A stretch of 37,992 bases of DNA from Chloroflexota bacterium (GCA_017881915.1 JADGQK010000022.1:1-37992), one strand, 5' to 3'; numbered from the stretch's first letter, positions 17,320 to 25,680 are shown. Numbers and translations: made by a program. The notes: generated from the sequence alone by a model not told the origin.

Positions 17320-17621
17320 GCTCCGCCGTTCACTTCGTCGAGATTCCGCCGGGAGACGCAGTACGGCGGATGCCTGGCCGGCTGGCTGCCCAGGTCGCTC
17401 CACTTGCCCGCCGGCCCGACAACGTTCATCGTCACGCACAGCGGGTCGGCCACGTCCTCGAATACGAAATCGGGCGGGTCGACCGGGCCAGCGGAGGGGC
17501 CGAAGACGGCGTGCCCGGGTTCGATCGAAGCTTCACCATGCACCCCAGGCCCAGTGCCTGCGTCCAGGACCGTCCCGGCGACACGTCGGCCGCCACCCGA
17601 ACCCTCACCGTCACGGGGTAG
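17320..17621 (+). pseudogene. frameshifted EfeO-type cupredoxin-domain reading frame
   Basis: Two plus-strand frames together read like one EfeO cupredoxin domain. The first ends with LPAGPTTFIVTHSGS (from 17404); the second resumes at about 17451 with VLEYEIGRVDRASGG, PGFDRSFTMH and TRTLTVTG followed by TAG at 17619. The frame changes between about 17445 and 17451, and the segment where the family normally has a CPG turn reads RPG, consistent with loss of a conserved Cys by one base change. It lies seven bases before the intact M75 gene. The left border is uncertain, and a sequencing error could mimic the frameshift. Confidence 0.45.
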
Positions 17622-17627
17622 ACCGCC

Positions 17628-18500
17628 ATGATCAAGCTCCGAGGGGCCGCCTTCGGGTTCGCTGTCCTGGTCCTTGTCGCAGCCTGCGGCAGCAGCGCTG
17701 GCTCGAGTTCGGCCGGCAGCAGCGGGTTGACTTCCCAGGACTCCAGCGCGCCGGATGCGAGCGTGCCCCTGGCTGCCGACAGCGTGGCGACCTACCGGGC
17801 CTATCTCGAGCAGAACGCGGACCTGCTGGTCCAGCGCACGAAGCCGTTCGTCGATGCCGTGATTGCGGGCAAGATCCCCCAGGCCAAGGCGTTGTATGCC
17901 GCTGCCCGCGAGCCGTACGAGCGAATCGAGCCGGTCGCCGGAGTCTTCGGTGACCTGGATCCGGCGATCGATGCCCTCGAGAGCGACATCCCGGCGGGCG
18001 GCACCTTCTCCGGATTCCATCGGCTCGAGCGCGCGCTCTGGCAGCAGAACACGACCGCCGGGATGGCCCCCGTCGCCAAGAAGCTGCTGGCCGATGTGAT
18101 CCAGGTCCAGGCCCTGGTCAAGACGATCGATCTCGATCCGGCGACGATCGCCAACGGAGCGGTGGGGCTCCTGAACGAGATCTCGGCGACAAAGACCAGC
18201 GGCGTGGAGGATCGCTACTCGCATACCGACCTGTGGGACATCCAGGCCAACCTGGTCGGCGCGCAGGCAGCGTACAACTCGGTCCGGCCCCTCATCGTCA
18301 CCCGTGCCGCCGCGCTGGCCACGACGATTGACGGCGGTTTCAGCGCGGTCCTGGCCGCCCTCCAGCCGTACCAGAAAGGCGCTGGGTTCGTGTCCTTCAC
18401 GACGCTTACGCCAGCCGATACCCAGGCATTCGGCCAGCTGGTCGACGCGCTGGCCGACCCGCTCTCACAGGTTGCGGCGATCGTCGTCAGCGCCCAGTGA
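17628..18500 (+). CDS. EfeO/EfeM-family (M75, imelysin-like) iron-uptake lipoprotein
   Basis: A 290-residue extracytoplasmic lipoprotein. The signal ends at LVLVAACGSS with lipidated Cys20, followed by a Ser/Gly linker. The M75 helical domain has the HxxE motif at His131-Glu134 (FSGFHRLERALW) and SGVEDRYSHTDLWDIQANL, both typical of EfeO/EfeM. In EfeUOB systems this protein captures iron for the EfeU permease. No efeU or efeB is adjacent; an FTR1-like membrane protein lies 14 kb away at 3152, but linking them is speculation. The separate cupredoxin domain upstream is broken. Confidence 0.88.
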   Translation: MIKLRGAAFGFAVLVLVAACGSSAGSSSAGSSGLTSQDSSAPDASVPLAADSVATYRAYLEQNADLLVQRTKPFVDAVIAGKIPQAKALYAAAREPYERIEPVAGVFGDLDPAIDALESDIPAGGTFSGFHRLERALWQQNTTAGMAPVAKKLLADVIQVQALVKTIDLDPATIANGAVGLLNEISATKTSGVEDRYSHTDLWDIQANLVGAQAAYNSVRPLIVTRAAALATTIDGGFSAVLAALQPYQKGAGFVSFTTLTPADTQAFGQLVDALADPLSQVAAIVVSAQ

Positions 18501-18578
18501 TCTCGAGCGGCTGCGTCGGTGTGACCCTGGTCGGCTAGATTCGGCGGCAAGGGGGCTCGCAGCGGCACGGAGGGTGAG

Positions 18579-19799
18579 ATGCGGATTCTGCTGGTCGGCG
18601 CCGGAGGGGTTGGCGGCGCGGTCGTGCGAATCGCTGCTCGTCGCTCCTTCTTCGACCGGATGGTCGTTGCCGATTACGACATCGCCCGGGCCGAGCGGGT
18701 GGTGGCCAGTGTGAGCCGGGGCGGCCGCGAGTCGCGGTTCGTCGCGGTCCGGGTGGATGCCTCGGAGCCCAAGGAAGTTGCCGCGCTCTGCCGCGAGCAC
18801 CAGATCAGCCACGTCCTGAACGCGGTCGATCCGCGCTTCGTCATGCCGATCTTCGGGGGGGCGTTCGCGGCCGGCGCCGACTACCTGGACATGGCGATGT
18901 CGCTCAGTCATCCCCATCCCGAGAAGCCCTACGAGATGCCCGGCGAGAAGCTCGGTGATGCCCAGTTCGCCAAGGCCGACGACTGGACCGCGGCCAACCG
19001 GCTGGCGCTCGTCGGGATTGGCGTGGAGCCCGGCCTGTCGGATGTCTTTGCCCGTTATGCCGCCGACCACCTGTTCAGCGAGATCGACGAGCTGGGCGTC
19101 CGCGATGGGGCCAACCTGGCCGTCGCGGGCTACGACTTCGCGCCCTCGTTCTCGATCTGGACGACGATCGAGGAATGCCTGAACCCGCCGGTCATCTGGG
19201 AGGAGGGTCGCGGTTGGTACACCACCGCGCCGTTCTCCGAGCCGGAGACGTTCGTCTTTCCGGAGGGGATCGGGCCGGTCGAGTGCGTCAACGTGGAGCA
19301 CGAGGAAGTCCTGCTCATGCCGCGCTGGGTCAAGGCGAAGCGGGCCACGTTCAAGTACGGCCTGGGCGACGAGTTCATCAACGTCCTCACGGTCCTCCAC
19401 AAGATCGGCCTGGACCGGACGGAGAAGATCCAGGTCGGCCGGGCCCAGGTTTCGCCGCGGGACGTGGTGGCCGCCTGCCTGCCGGATCCGGCCACGCTGG
19501 GCGACAGGATGTCGGGCAAGACCTGCGCCGGCCTGTGGGTGACCGGCAAGGGCCTCGACGGCGCCCCCCGGGCGGTCTACCTCTACCACGTCGTCGACAA
19601 CGCCTGGTCGATGGCCGAGTACGGCTCGCAGGCCGTCGTCTGGCAGACCGCGATCAACCCGGTCATCGCCCTCGAGCTGCTCGCGGCCGGGACGTGGCAG
19701 GGGGTTGGCGTGCTTGGTCCCGAGGCATTCGACGCGGTCCCGTTCCTCGACCTGCTGACCGCCTACGGCTCGCCCTGGGGTATGCGCGAAGGCGGCTGA
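18579..19799 (+). CDS. saccharopine dehydrogenase family protein
   Basis: A 406-residue NAD(P)-dependent oxidoreductase. N-terminal Rossmann GAGGVGGAV at 7-15 and VVADYD (nucleotide-ribose acid), then HVLNAVDPRFVMPIFGGAFAAGADYLDMA, the conserved saccharopine-dehydrogenase segment, and GIGVEPGLSDVFARYAADH. The rest forms the catalytic/C-terminal domain. Members act on saccharopine or carboxynorspermidine; lysine genes are not nearby, so the substrate is open. GGAGGGTG directly precedes the ATG at 18579. Confidence 0.87.
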   Translation: MRILLVGAGGVGGAVVRIAARRSFFDRMVVADYDIARAERVVASVSRGGRESRFVAVRVDASEPKEVAALCREHQISHVLNAVDPRFVMPIFGGAFAAGADYLDMAMSLSHPHPEKPYEMPGEKLGDAQFAKADDWTAANRLALVGIGVEPGLSDVFARYAADHLFSEIDELGVRDGANLAVAGYDFAPSFSIWTTIEECLNPPVIWEEGRGWYTTAPFSEPETFVFPEGIGPVECVNVEHEEVLLMPRWVKAKRATFKYGLGDEFINVLTVLHKIGLDRTEKIQVGRAQVSPRDVVAACLPDPATLGDRMSGKTCAGLWVTGKGLDGAPRAVYLYHVVDNAWSMAEYGSQAVVWQTAINPVIALELLAAGTWQGVGVLGPEAFDAVPFLDLLTAYGSPWGMREGG

Positions 19800-19885
19800 T
19801 TCCCCGGTGCTTGACCTGGCCGCCTCGGCGATCGATGCTCCACGGAGGGTGGCATTCGCCGAACCACGGGCAGATCGGGGAATCG

Positions 19886-20242
19886 ATGACGACAAAGCAG
19901 CGCATGACGGCCGCGCTGGTTGTGCTCTTGATCGCGGTTGCCGCGTTCGGAGTGGGCTACCGGATGGGCGGTGACAGTGCGATCCACCCAACCGTCTACA
20001 CGGCCGACGGCTACGTGGGTGCCGACGTTGCGTCGTTCCAGGTCGGCGACATGTACTACGGCTTCCGGTCATCGGTGAGCTGGACCGACAGCGCAGGCAG
20101 CTTCCATGACAGCGGCTGGCCCGAGTGCCTGCCGAAGATTCAGACGGTCAAGGGTGTGCGGTTCGCCGGGACGACGCTGTGGGCCGGGAACGTCGGGCTC
20201 GCCTCTGTCGTCTGGGTGGACTGCCGGCCACACGCCGGCTGA
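19886..20242 (+). CDS. unknown secreted or anchored protein
   Basis: A 118-residue protein with an N-terminal hydrophobic segment (about 8-24, AALVVLLIAVAAFGVGY), which is a signal peptide or anchor, and a small extracytoplasmic domain with two cysteines (WPECLPK and VVWVDCRP) that could pair. GGGGAA lies a few bases before ATG 19886. No family recognised. The frame is open far upstream in antisense-like sequence, so the start rests on the signal segment. Confidence 0.6.
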   Translation: MTTKQRMTAALVVLLIAVAAFGVGYRMGGDSAIHPTVYTADGYVGADVASFQVGDMYYGFRSSVSWTDSAGSFHDSGWPECLPKIQTVKGVRFAGTTLWAGNVGLASVVWVDCRPHAG

Positions 20243-20492
20243 TCGGACCGGCTCCGCGAGCGGATTGGCGGCCTGACGCCCAGCGTCGAATTGTCGGATC
20301 ACTCGCCTGGCCCTGGCTCCGGCCGGACATCTCGCCTTGACGCCCTGTTGCACGACGAGCTGGGACTTGACCGGCAAACGCGCCGCAACCGGTTTACGCA
20401 GCCCTTACAGGACGCGCTGGAGGGGCTGACGACGGACTGACAGGATCTGTTCACGGCAACGAAGCGCCGTGCCCAGTCAACGAGGACCAGCC

Positions 20493-20915
20493 ATGTCAGT
20501 TCGTCCCTCGCTCCGCATCGGCCCAGCCCTGATTGGTCCAGGACTGCTTGGCCTGGCCCTGATCGTCGCGGCCTGCTCGGGCAGTTCCGGCGCCGGGCCA
20601 GCCGGCAACGGACCCGGCCAATCGGCCACCAGCGGCATGGACGGATCGTCCGTCCCGGCCGCCACGTCGGCCGAGCCCACGTTCGACCTGGGCGCCCTCC
20701 TCAGCCCCGACCCGACGCCGGACACCACGCCGGCGGCGAGTCCGGCCGCGCTATCGAGCGGCCCGCAGGCCACGCCCAAGCCCGTGACCACGGCTCCGCC
20801 CGCAGTCTCGACCAGCCAGGCGACGACCCTGCTCTCGCAGGTGGATCACCTGCTCAACGAAGTCGACGGCGAGCTCACGAATGCTGACGCCGCCGCCAAC
20901 AACCCAGGAGAGTGA
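20493..20915 (+). CDS. small lipoprotein with Pro/Thr-rich linker
   Basis: A 140-residue lipoprotein. The signal ends in LIVAACSGS, followed by a long low-complexity Ser/Thr/Pro/Ala linker and a short C-terminal helix (SQATTLLSQVDHLLNEVDGELTN split across about residues 108-130). GAGGA nine bases upstream favours ATG at 20493 over GTG at 20469. It is followed five bases later by the next secreted protein, whose product has similar helical content, so they are probably co-transcribed. Confidence 0.65.
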   Translation: MSVRPSLRIGPALIGPGLLGLALIVAACSGSSGAGPAGNGPGQSATSGMDGSSVPAATSAEPTFDLGALLSPDPTPDTTPAASPAALSSGPQATPKPVTTAPPAVSTSQATTLLSQVDHLLNEVDGELTNADAAANNPGE

Positions 20916-20920
20916 CGTTC

Positions 20921-21736
20921 ATGAAGCTCCAGCTTTCGCCCCGGCTCGGCCGGGCCGCGGTCGCCTTGGGAGCAGCCGGCCTCCTCGCCGTCGGCTCGTT
21001 CTCGTCGGTCTATGCGGCTGATCCCGCTGCCGCCACGAACTCCACGGCCACGACGGCCGTCCATCGCTTCTGTATCCCGGAATGGGCCGCCGTCAAGGCT
21101 CATCCGGGCAGTGTCGACGCCCTTCGGGCGGTAGGTGACTGCGAGATCAACCGGCGCTTCGTCACGCTGGATGGGCTGACCTACCTGGTCAACCACTCCA
21201 CCGTACTGACCGCCGACCACAAGACCGACCTGCTCACCGGAAACTCGATCAACCCGGCCTCGTTCGTCGCCGAGCGAACCGGTCTCAGCACGCTCAAGGG
21301 CTCGATTGACACGGATACGACGGTCGGCGCCCTGCGCACCGACATCGCCAAGATCGCGCCTGATTACCGGGTCTACCTGCTCGTTGTCCCGAAGACCCAC
21401 CTCGTGGCGGCGGCTGATGGAACGGCCAAGGCGTCGGCTCGCTTCGTCCCACTCGCTACAGAGCTGCAGAACCTGATCAACCAGGCCAAGGCCGGCGGCA
21501 AGGACGTCACCGCGGCCCAGGCGGCGCTCGACGACATGAACGCCAAGGTCAGCCAGGCCAATGGCCTGATCGCACCGATCGCCGGTTCGATCCTGCCGCT
21601 CAGCCCGACTGACTGGAACAACGGCATTGCCGGTCCGGCCCTCAAGTCGGCCCGTTCAACGCTCCACTCGGCCCGGGCCCTCCTGCGCGACGCGCGCCAG
21701 GATGCCCACCACGTGATCGTCCTCCTCGGGAGCTGA
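20921..21736 (+). CDS. secreted helical protein of unknown function
   Basis: A 271-residue exported protein. Residues 1-35 are a Sec signal peptide ending SSVYAADP. The mature part starts with a two-Cys region (HRFCIPEWAAVKAH and GDCEINRRF) and then helices rich in Ala/Asp/Asn (LINQAKAGGKDVTAAQAALD, LKSARSTLHSARALLRDAR), which look like a helical bundle. AGGAG ten bases upstream favours ATG at 20921; GTG at 20912 would overlap the previous stop but has the ribosome site too close. Pairing with the preceding lipoprotein suggests a common role at the cell surface. Confidence 0.65.
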   Translation: MKLQLSPRLGRAAVALGAAGLLAVGSFSSVYAADPAAATNSTATTAVHRFCIPEWAAVKAHPGSVDALRAVGDCEINRRFVTLDGLTYLVNHSTVLTADHKTDLLTGNSINPASFVAERTGLSTLKGSIDTDTTVGALRTDIAKIAPDYRVYLLVVPKTHLVAAADGTAKASARFVPLATELQNLINQAKAGGKDVTAAQAALDDMNAKVSQANGLIAPIAGSILPLSPTDWNNGIAGPALKSARSTLHSARALLRDARQDAHHVIVLLGS

Positions 21737-21793
21737 TCCGTCCGACCTGGTCCGCGGGCACGAGCCCGCACGGCCACTCGACCAGCAAGCACA

Positions 21794-21821
21794 CCCGGTT
21801 CGTCCAGCACGGCGAACCGGG
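21794..21821 (+). terminator. hairpin downstream of secreted protein gene
   Basis: CCCGGTTCG (21794-21802) pairs perfectly with CGAACCGGG (21813-21821); four further pairs (CACA/TGTG) follow across a 2-nt bulge. It lies 58 bp after the stop at 21736. No T-run follows, so a rho-independent terminator is possible but not certain. Confidence 0.4.
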
Positions 21822-21899
21822 GTTGTGCGACCCGCGCCCTGACGCCAGGCAGCCGAGGCGGCCGATGCCTGCCGTCAGCGTGCGTTCAGGCGCGTCTGC

Positions 21900-21905
21900 T
21901 ATAGA
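21900..21905 (+). promoter_or_regulatory. -10 box six bases before a start codon
   Basis: TATAGA is followed by six bases and ATG at 21912. The GGAG in that gap is only two bases from the ATG, too close to act as a ribosome site, so leaderless initiation is likely. Confidence 0.4.
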
Positions 21906-21911
21906 CGGAGC

Positions 21912-23876
21912 ATGAGTTCTCACCCGGCGCTCCCACGCCGGGTCGGCGCGTTTGTCACGCCGGACCGTATCGGCCTGGCCCTGATCGTGGCCCTGGCTGC
22001 CTTCCTCGAGCTGGTGGCCCTCGACCAGGAGGGCTGGTCGAACCCGTACTACGCCGCCGGTGTCCGGAGCATGCTTGCCGGGCCATTGACGTTCTTCTTC
22101 GGGGCATTCGATCCGGGCGGCTTCATCAGCCTCGACAAGCCCCCGCTCGGCTTCTGGATCGAGGCGATCTCGGCCTGGCTCTTCGGCTACTCGGGGGTCA
22201 GCCTGCTGCTGCCCGGCGCTCTCGCCGCGGTTGCTTCCGTGTGGCTCCTGGCCCGCCTGGTCGGGCGGCGTTTCGGACACGTTGCCGGGCTGGTCGCCGC
22301 GCTCGTCCTGGCCGTGACCCCGATCTCGGTGGCAACTGCCCGGAACAACACGGTGGACAGCCTCGTCGTCCTGGTGGTCCTGGTGGCCGTCGCCAGCACG
22401 CTGCGCTGGGGTGACACGGGCCGGGCGCGCTGGCTCGTCCTGACGGGCGTCCTGGTCGGCGTCGGCTTCAACGTGAAGATGCTCGAGGCCTACCTCGTCC
22501 TGCCGGCCCTCGGGCTGGCGGTCCTGGTGGACCAGCGCTGGTCGATCCGTCAGCGGGTGGGACACCTGGGCCTGGCGGTCATCCCGCTGCTCGGGGTGTC
22601 CTTCGCGTGGGCACTCATCGTCGACGCCATCCCGGCCGGGAGCCGGCCGTTCGTGGGCGGCAGCGCAGCCAATTCGGTGGTCGATCTCGCGCTGAACTAC
22701 AATGGCCTCGAGCGACTCGCGGGCGGCCAGACGTTTCCGAATCTCGGTCGGGCCGGCCCGCTGCGCCTGTTCGACCCGTCCCTTTCCGGCCAGATCGGCT
22801 GGTGGCTGGTGCTGGGAACCGTCGGCCTCGTCGTGGCCGCGACCGAGCTGCGCCGCCGGCCGGCACGTCGGCGTTTCCTCGTGCCGCTGGCCCTGTGGGC
22901 CGGCTGGTTCGCGACTGCCGCGATCTTCTTCAGCGTGGCGAAGTTCTGGCACCCGCACTACCTGGTGATGCTTGCCCCGGCCGTGGCTGCCCTCACGGGA
23001 GCCGGCGGCGCGGGCCTACTTCGAGCGTGGCGCCGGCCCGGTCCCAGCGGCTGGCTGTTGCCGATCGCAGTGGCCGGCAGCGGTGTTGTCCAGGCACTGA
23101 TCATCGGGCTAGCGAGCGGCTTCGACTGGCTCCAGGGGACCGTCCTCGTGTTGTCCCTGGCGCTCGGCGGCGGCCTCCTCCTGGTCCGGGCCGGCGTCGG
23201 CACGATCCAGCACGATCATGCGCCCGGCCTGGGCCTGGTCGTGGCGGCGATCCTCGCCCTCGCCGTGGCCCCGTTGAGCTGGTCGGCGTGGACCACGTTC
23301 CATCCGCCCGGGGCCAGCCTGCCGATCGGCGGGCCGCCAGCGGCCAGCGCTGGAGGTGGCGGCGGGGCTGCATTCCTGGGGCTGCCCGGTGGCGGCCCGA
23401 CCGGAGCACCGGACGGATTCGGACGGGCCGGCGCAACCGGCTCCGTCCTGATCGCATTCGCCCTCGAGCACCAGCACGACGCCCGGTTCGTGCTGGCCAC
23501 CGCCAGCGCCCAGGAAGCGGCCCCGATCATCATCGCGACCGGCCTGCCCGTGATGAGCCTGGGCGGGTTCAATGGCAGCGACCGGACCCTGACCGTCGCG
23601 GCGTTCGAGGCGAGGGTTGCCGCGGGCGACGTCCGCTACGTCCTCGTCGGGGCGTTCGGCGGCGGCGCGTTCGGCGGCGGCTTCGGAGGCCGGAACGAGG
23701 TGATCAGCTGGGCACGGGACGCGTGTGCGCCGATCACGACCGGGGTCCTCGCCGGCCAGATCGTCGATTGTCAGTCGCGGTCGAGCAACTCGAGAACGGC
23801 TCCGAAGGCCTCGATCGAGCCAAGGGTGATCGGGTCGAGTACGAGCTGGACGGCCCCGATACCGGCCCGGGCGTAG
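21912..23876 (+). CDS. GT39/ArnT-like membrane glycosyltransferase
   Basis: A 654-residue polytopic protein. The first extracytoplasmic loop has EGWSNPYYAAGVRSM and GGFISLDKPPLGFWI, the family's catalytic Asp region; about 11-13 TM segments follow. TARNNTVDSLVVLVVLVA and FNVKMLEAYLVLPALGL are typical of actinobacterial/Chloroflexota-type PMT/ArnT relatives. It transfers sugars from polyprenyl-phosphate donors outside the membrane. The C-terminal domain has Gly-rich loops (GGAFGGGFGGRN). After GQIVDCQ the frame runs 35 codons into the antisense of the next gene before TAG at 23876, so the native stop may be lost. Confidence 0.85.
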   Translation: MSSHPALPRRVGAFVTPDRIGLALIVALAAFLELVALDQEGWSNPYYAAGVRSMLAGPLTFFFGAFDPGGFISLDKPPLGFWIEAISAWLFGYSGVSLLLPGALAAVASVWLLARLVGRRFGHVAGLVAALVLAVTPISVATARNNTVDSLVVLVVLVAVASTLRWGDTGRARWLVLTGVLVGVGFNVKMLEAYLVLPALGLAVLVDQRWSIRQRVGHLGLAVIPLLGVSFAWALIVDAIPAGSRPFVGGSAANSVVDLALNYNGLERLAGGQTFPNLGRAGPLRLFDPSLSGQIGWWLVLGTVGLVVAATELRRRPARRRFLVPLALWAGWFATAAIFFSVAKFWHPHYLVMLAPAVAALTGAGGAGLLRAWRRPGPSGWLLPIAVAGSGVVQALIIGLASGFDWLQGTVLVLSLALGGGLLLVRAGVGTIQHDHAPGLGLVVAAILALAVAPLSWSAWTTFHPPGASLPIGGPPAASAGGGGGAAFLGLPGGGPTGAPDGFGRAGATGSVLIAFALEHQHDARFVLATASAQEAAPIIIATGLPVMSLGGFNGSDRTLTVAAFEARVAAGDVRYVLVGAFGGGAFGGGFGGRNEVISWARDACAPITTGVLAGQIVDCQSRSSNSRTAPKASIEPRVIGSSTSWTAPIPARA

Positions 23877-24691
23877 GCGCGCAGCTCGTCGGCCAGCGCC
23901 TCAGCCGAACCGGTCAGGGCCGGGATCCCGCCCATGGAGTCGTCGCCCATCAAGCGCCCGATGCCTCCTTCGAGGTGCACCAGGACCGCCACGCTCCGCT
24001 CGATCTCGGCGGGTTCGCGACCGGCGGCCCGGGCGGCTGCGTCGACCCGTTCGCGGAGCTGGGCGACTCCACCGGGCCGGTTGCCCGTCGCGTCGTACCA
24101 GGCGTTCCAGGCGTCGATGTGCGGGGCGGCGATCCGGAGCATCCGCTGACCGCTGGAGCCGAGCAGGAGCGGCGGGCCGCCGGGTCGCGCCGGACGAGGC
24201 AGAAGCTCGCAATCACGGACCTGGTAGAACGTCCCATCGAAGTCGATCGCGCCATCGCGGAGCAGCGTCCGGATGATCGTGAAGGCCTCCTCGAACCGGC
24301 TGACCCGGTGGTCGAACGGGAAGCCGAAAGCCTCGTACTCGGTCTGGTTCCAGCCCGCGCCAAGGCCCAGGATCAACCTGCCTCCACTGATCTCGTCGAC
24401 GGTCGCAGCCTGTTTGGCGAGCATCGCCGGCGCATGGAAGCTGGTTGACGCGACGAGCGGCCCCAGGCTCACCCGGCTGGTGCAGGCGGCGATCGCGGCG
24501 AGCATCGTCCAGCACTCCCACGGCCCACGCGCCTCGACCACCCCCGCCCAGCGATAGAGCAGGTGATCGCCCAGCCAGATCGCGTCATAGCCGACCTCCT
24601 CGATCCGGCGGGCGATCGCCAGCTGCTCCGACCAGCGCACGACCCGCTCGACCTCGGGCAGCTGAACGCCGACCTTCAACGGGCGACTCAC
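23771..24691 (-). CDS. LLM-class flavin (F420-type) oxidoreductase
   Basis: A 306-residue luciferase-like TIM barrel. VGVQLPEVERVVRWSE at the start, YDAIWLGDHLLYR, ACTSRVSLGPLVASTSFHAP, and GGRLILGLGAGWNQTEYEAFG (about 103-122) are the characteristic F420/FMN-binding LLM segments. Substrate unknown. The start is GTG at 24691, overlapping the stop of a small upstream ORF by GTGA. Its 3' end overlaps the glycosyltransferase gene tail-to-tail by 106 bp. Confidence 0.92.
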   Translation of the reverse strand: MSRPLKVGVQLPEVERVVRWSEQLAIARRIEEVGYDAIWLGDHLLYRWAGVVEARGPWECWTMLAAIAACTSRVSLGPLVASTSFHAPAMLAKQAATVDEISGGRLILGLGAGWNQTEYEAFGFPFDHRVSRFEEAFTIIRTLLRDGAIDFDGTFYQVRDCELLPRPARPGGPPLLLGSSGQRMLRIAAPHIDAWNAWYDATGNRPGGVAQLRERVDAAARAAGREPAEIERSVAVLVHLEGGIGRLMGDDSMGGIPALTGSAEALADELRAYARAGIGAVQLVLDPITLGSIEAFGAVLELLDRD

Positions 24692-24918
24692 CTGGAGGGG
24701 CCCGCGGGCGTCGCGCCGAGTGCCGGGCGATTGAACAGGGTTTGAACGGCGTCTGCCACGCGGCGACTGCCGATGATCCGGCTGGGGCCGCGGAGGCTGA
24801 CCCCTTGACCCTCAAAGCCGATGAGCACGCCCAACTCCCAGACAATTCCGACGGTTCCACCGCCGACCAGGACGACGGCCAGGTTTCCTGGATCGACTCC
24901 TGTCAACGGCCCGGACAC
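24688..24918 (-). CDS. small hydrophobic protein coupled to the LLM gene
   Basis: A 76-codon frame whose stop overlaps the LLM start as GTGA. Residues about 13-35 are hydrophobic (LAVVLVGGGTVGIVWELGVL) and the rest is basic (RGPSRIIGSRRVADAVQTLF). The start is uncertain: GTG at 24918, TTG at 24906 or ATG at 24975 are all in frame, none with a good ribosome site. The overlap and amino-acid make-up suggest a real coupled gene; no family recognised. Confidence 0.45.
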   Translation of the reverse strand: MSGPLTGVDPGNLAVVLVGGGTVGIVWELGVLIGFEGQGVSLRGPSRIIGSRRVADAVQTLFNRPALGATPAGPSR

Positions 24919-25018
24919 GTCGGGAGTGTACCCGTCCGCCCTGAACCCGGACCCGGCAGGCGGACCATCGAGCATACCTGCACCAAACCTTCGTGCCCTG
25001 TCGGACGAGTGCCCAGCC

Positions 25019-25062
25019 GGGCACGATGTTCGCGAACCAGATCGCTCGAGGGCACGATGTTC
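25019..25062. repeat. 13-bp perfect direct repeat spanning a start codon
   Basis: GGGCACGATGTTC occurs at 25019-25031 and again at 25050-25062. The second copy contains the ATG (25057) of the next gene; the first contains an ATG that is out of frame (31-bp shift). Confidence 0.7.
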
Positions 25063-25680
25063 ATCGACTTCACCGGCTTTGCCGGGGACTGCGTGATCAA
25101 CGGGAAGCTGGACCTGCGGGCGCCCCGCTTGACTGACCAGCTGAACGCCGATCCGCTCGTCCATCTCGTCGATGTCGAGCTCGAGGGCCTCGGCGATGCC
25201 CGCCGGGTTTCTTCGGCCGAGTTCACGATCGAGCGGAGCCAACTGTGCGCCGTGCGGGTAACCGGGCCGCGAGGGTCCCGCGCGCTCCGGATCGCGACCG
25301 CGCCCCACCGCCTGCGTGCCCAGATCGGTCCGTACACGGTCCTGGGCCGCCTCCACGAACCGCCCGGCGTCGACGCGCTGGCAACCTTCGAGCAGCGCGA
25401 CCTGATGGTGCCCCTGACTGATGCCACGATCGCGTTCATGGTCGGCGGGATCCTCGACGTCCGAGACTCGTCGACCCTCGTGATCAACCGCGAACTGGCC
25501 AGCTGGTATCGGGCAGTAGAGGTCAATGAAGAGCCGGACCCCTCGTCGTCGGCGGACGGGTCGTCGCCGGCGGACCTCGCCCCGGTGGCCGGCTCGCGGC
25601 CGGCGGTGCTGACCCTACAGGCCGGCGATCGATCGCGACGGCATCCGCGGCCCTCGGCGCGCGGTCCCCAGGCCCGTTAG
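25057..25680 (+). CDS. hypothetical protein
   Basis: A 207-residue, probably cytoplasmic protein without signal or TM segments. The first 160 residues look like a folded mostly beta protein (MFIDFTGFAGDCVINGKLDL, LVHLVDVELEGLGDARRV, RLRAQIGPYTVLGRLHEPPG, MVPLTDATIAFMVGG); the remainder is a disordered Ser/Asp/Ala tail. I do not recognise the family. The last 66 bp overlap the AlkA-like gene tail-to-tail. ATG 25057 was chosen because the conserved-looking part begins there. Confidence 0.65.
   Translation: MFIDFTGFAGDCVINGKLDLRAPRLTDQLNADPLVHLVDVELEGLGDARRVSSAEFTIERSQLCAVRVTGPRGSRALRIATAPHRLRAQIGPYTVLGRLHEPPGVDALATFEQRDLMVPLTDATIAFMVGGILDVRDSSTLVINRELASWYRAVEVNEEPDPSSSADGSSPADLAPVAGSRPAVLTLQAGDRSRRHPRPSARGPQAR

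Noticed and set aside
17103-18224. 373-codon minus-strand frame opposite the efeO-like gene
   Set aside because: Antisense to a recognised lipoprotein gene; no signal, domain or ribosome site.
20469-20492. GTG at 20469 as start of the small lipoprotein
   Set aside because: It would add eight residues before the signal peptide; GAGGA lies at the right distance for ATG 20493.
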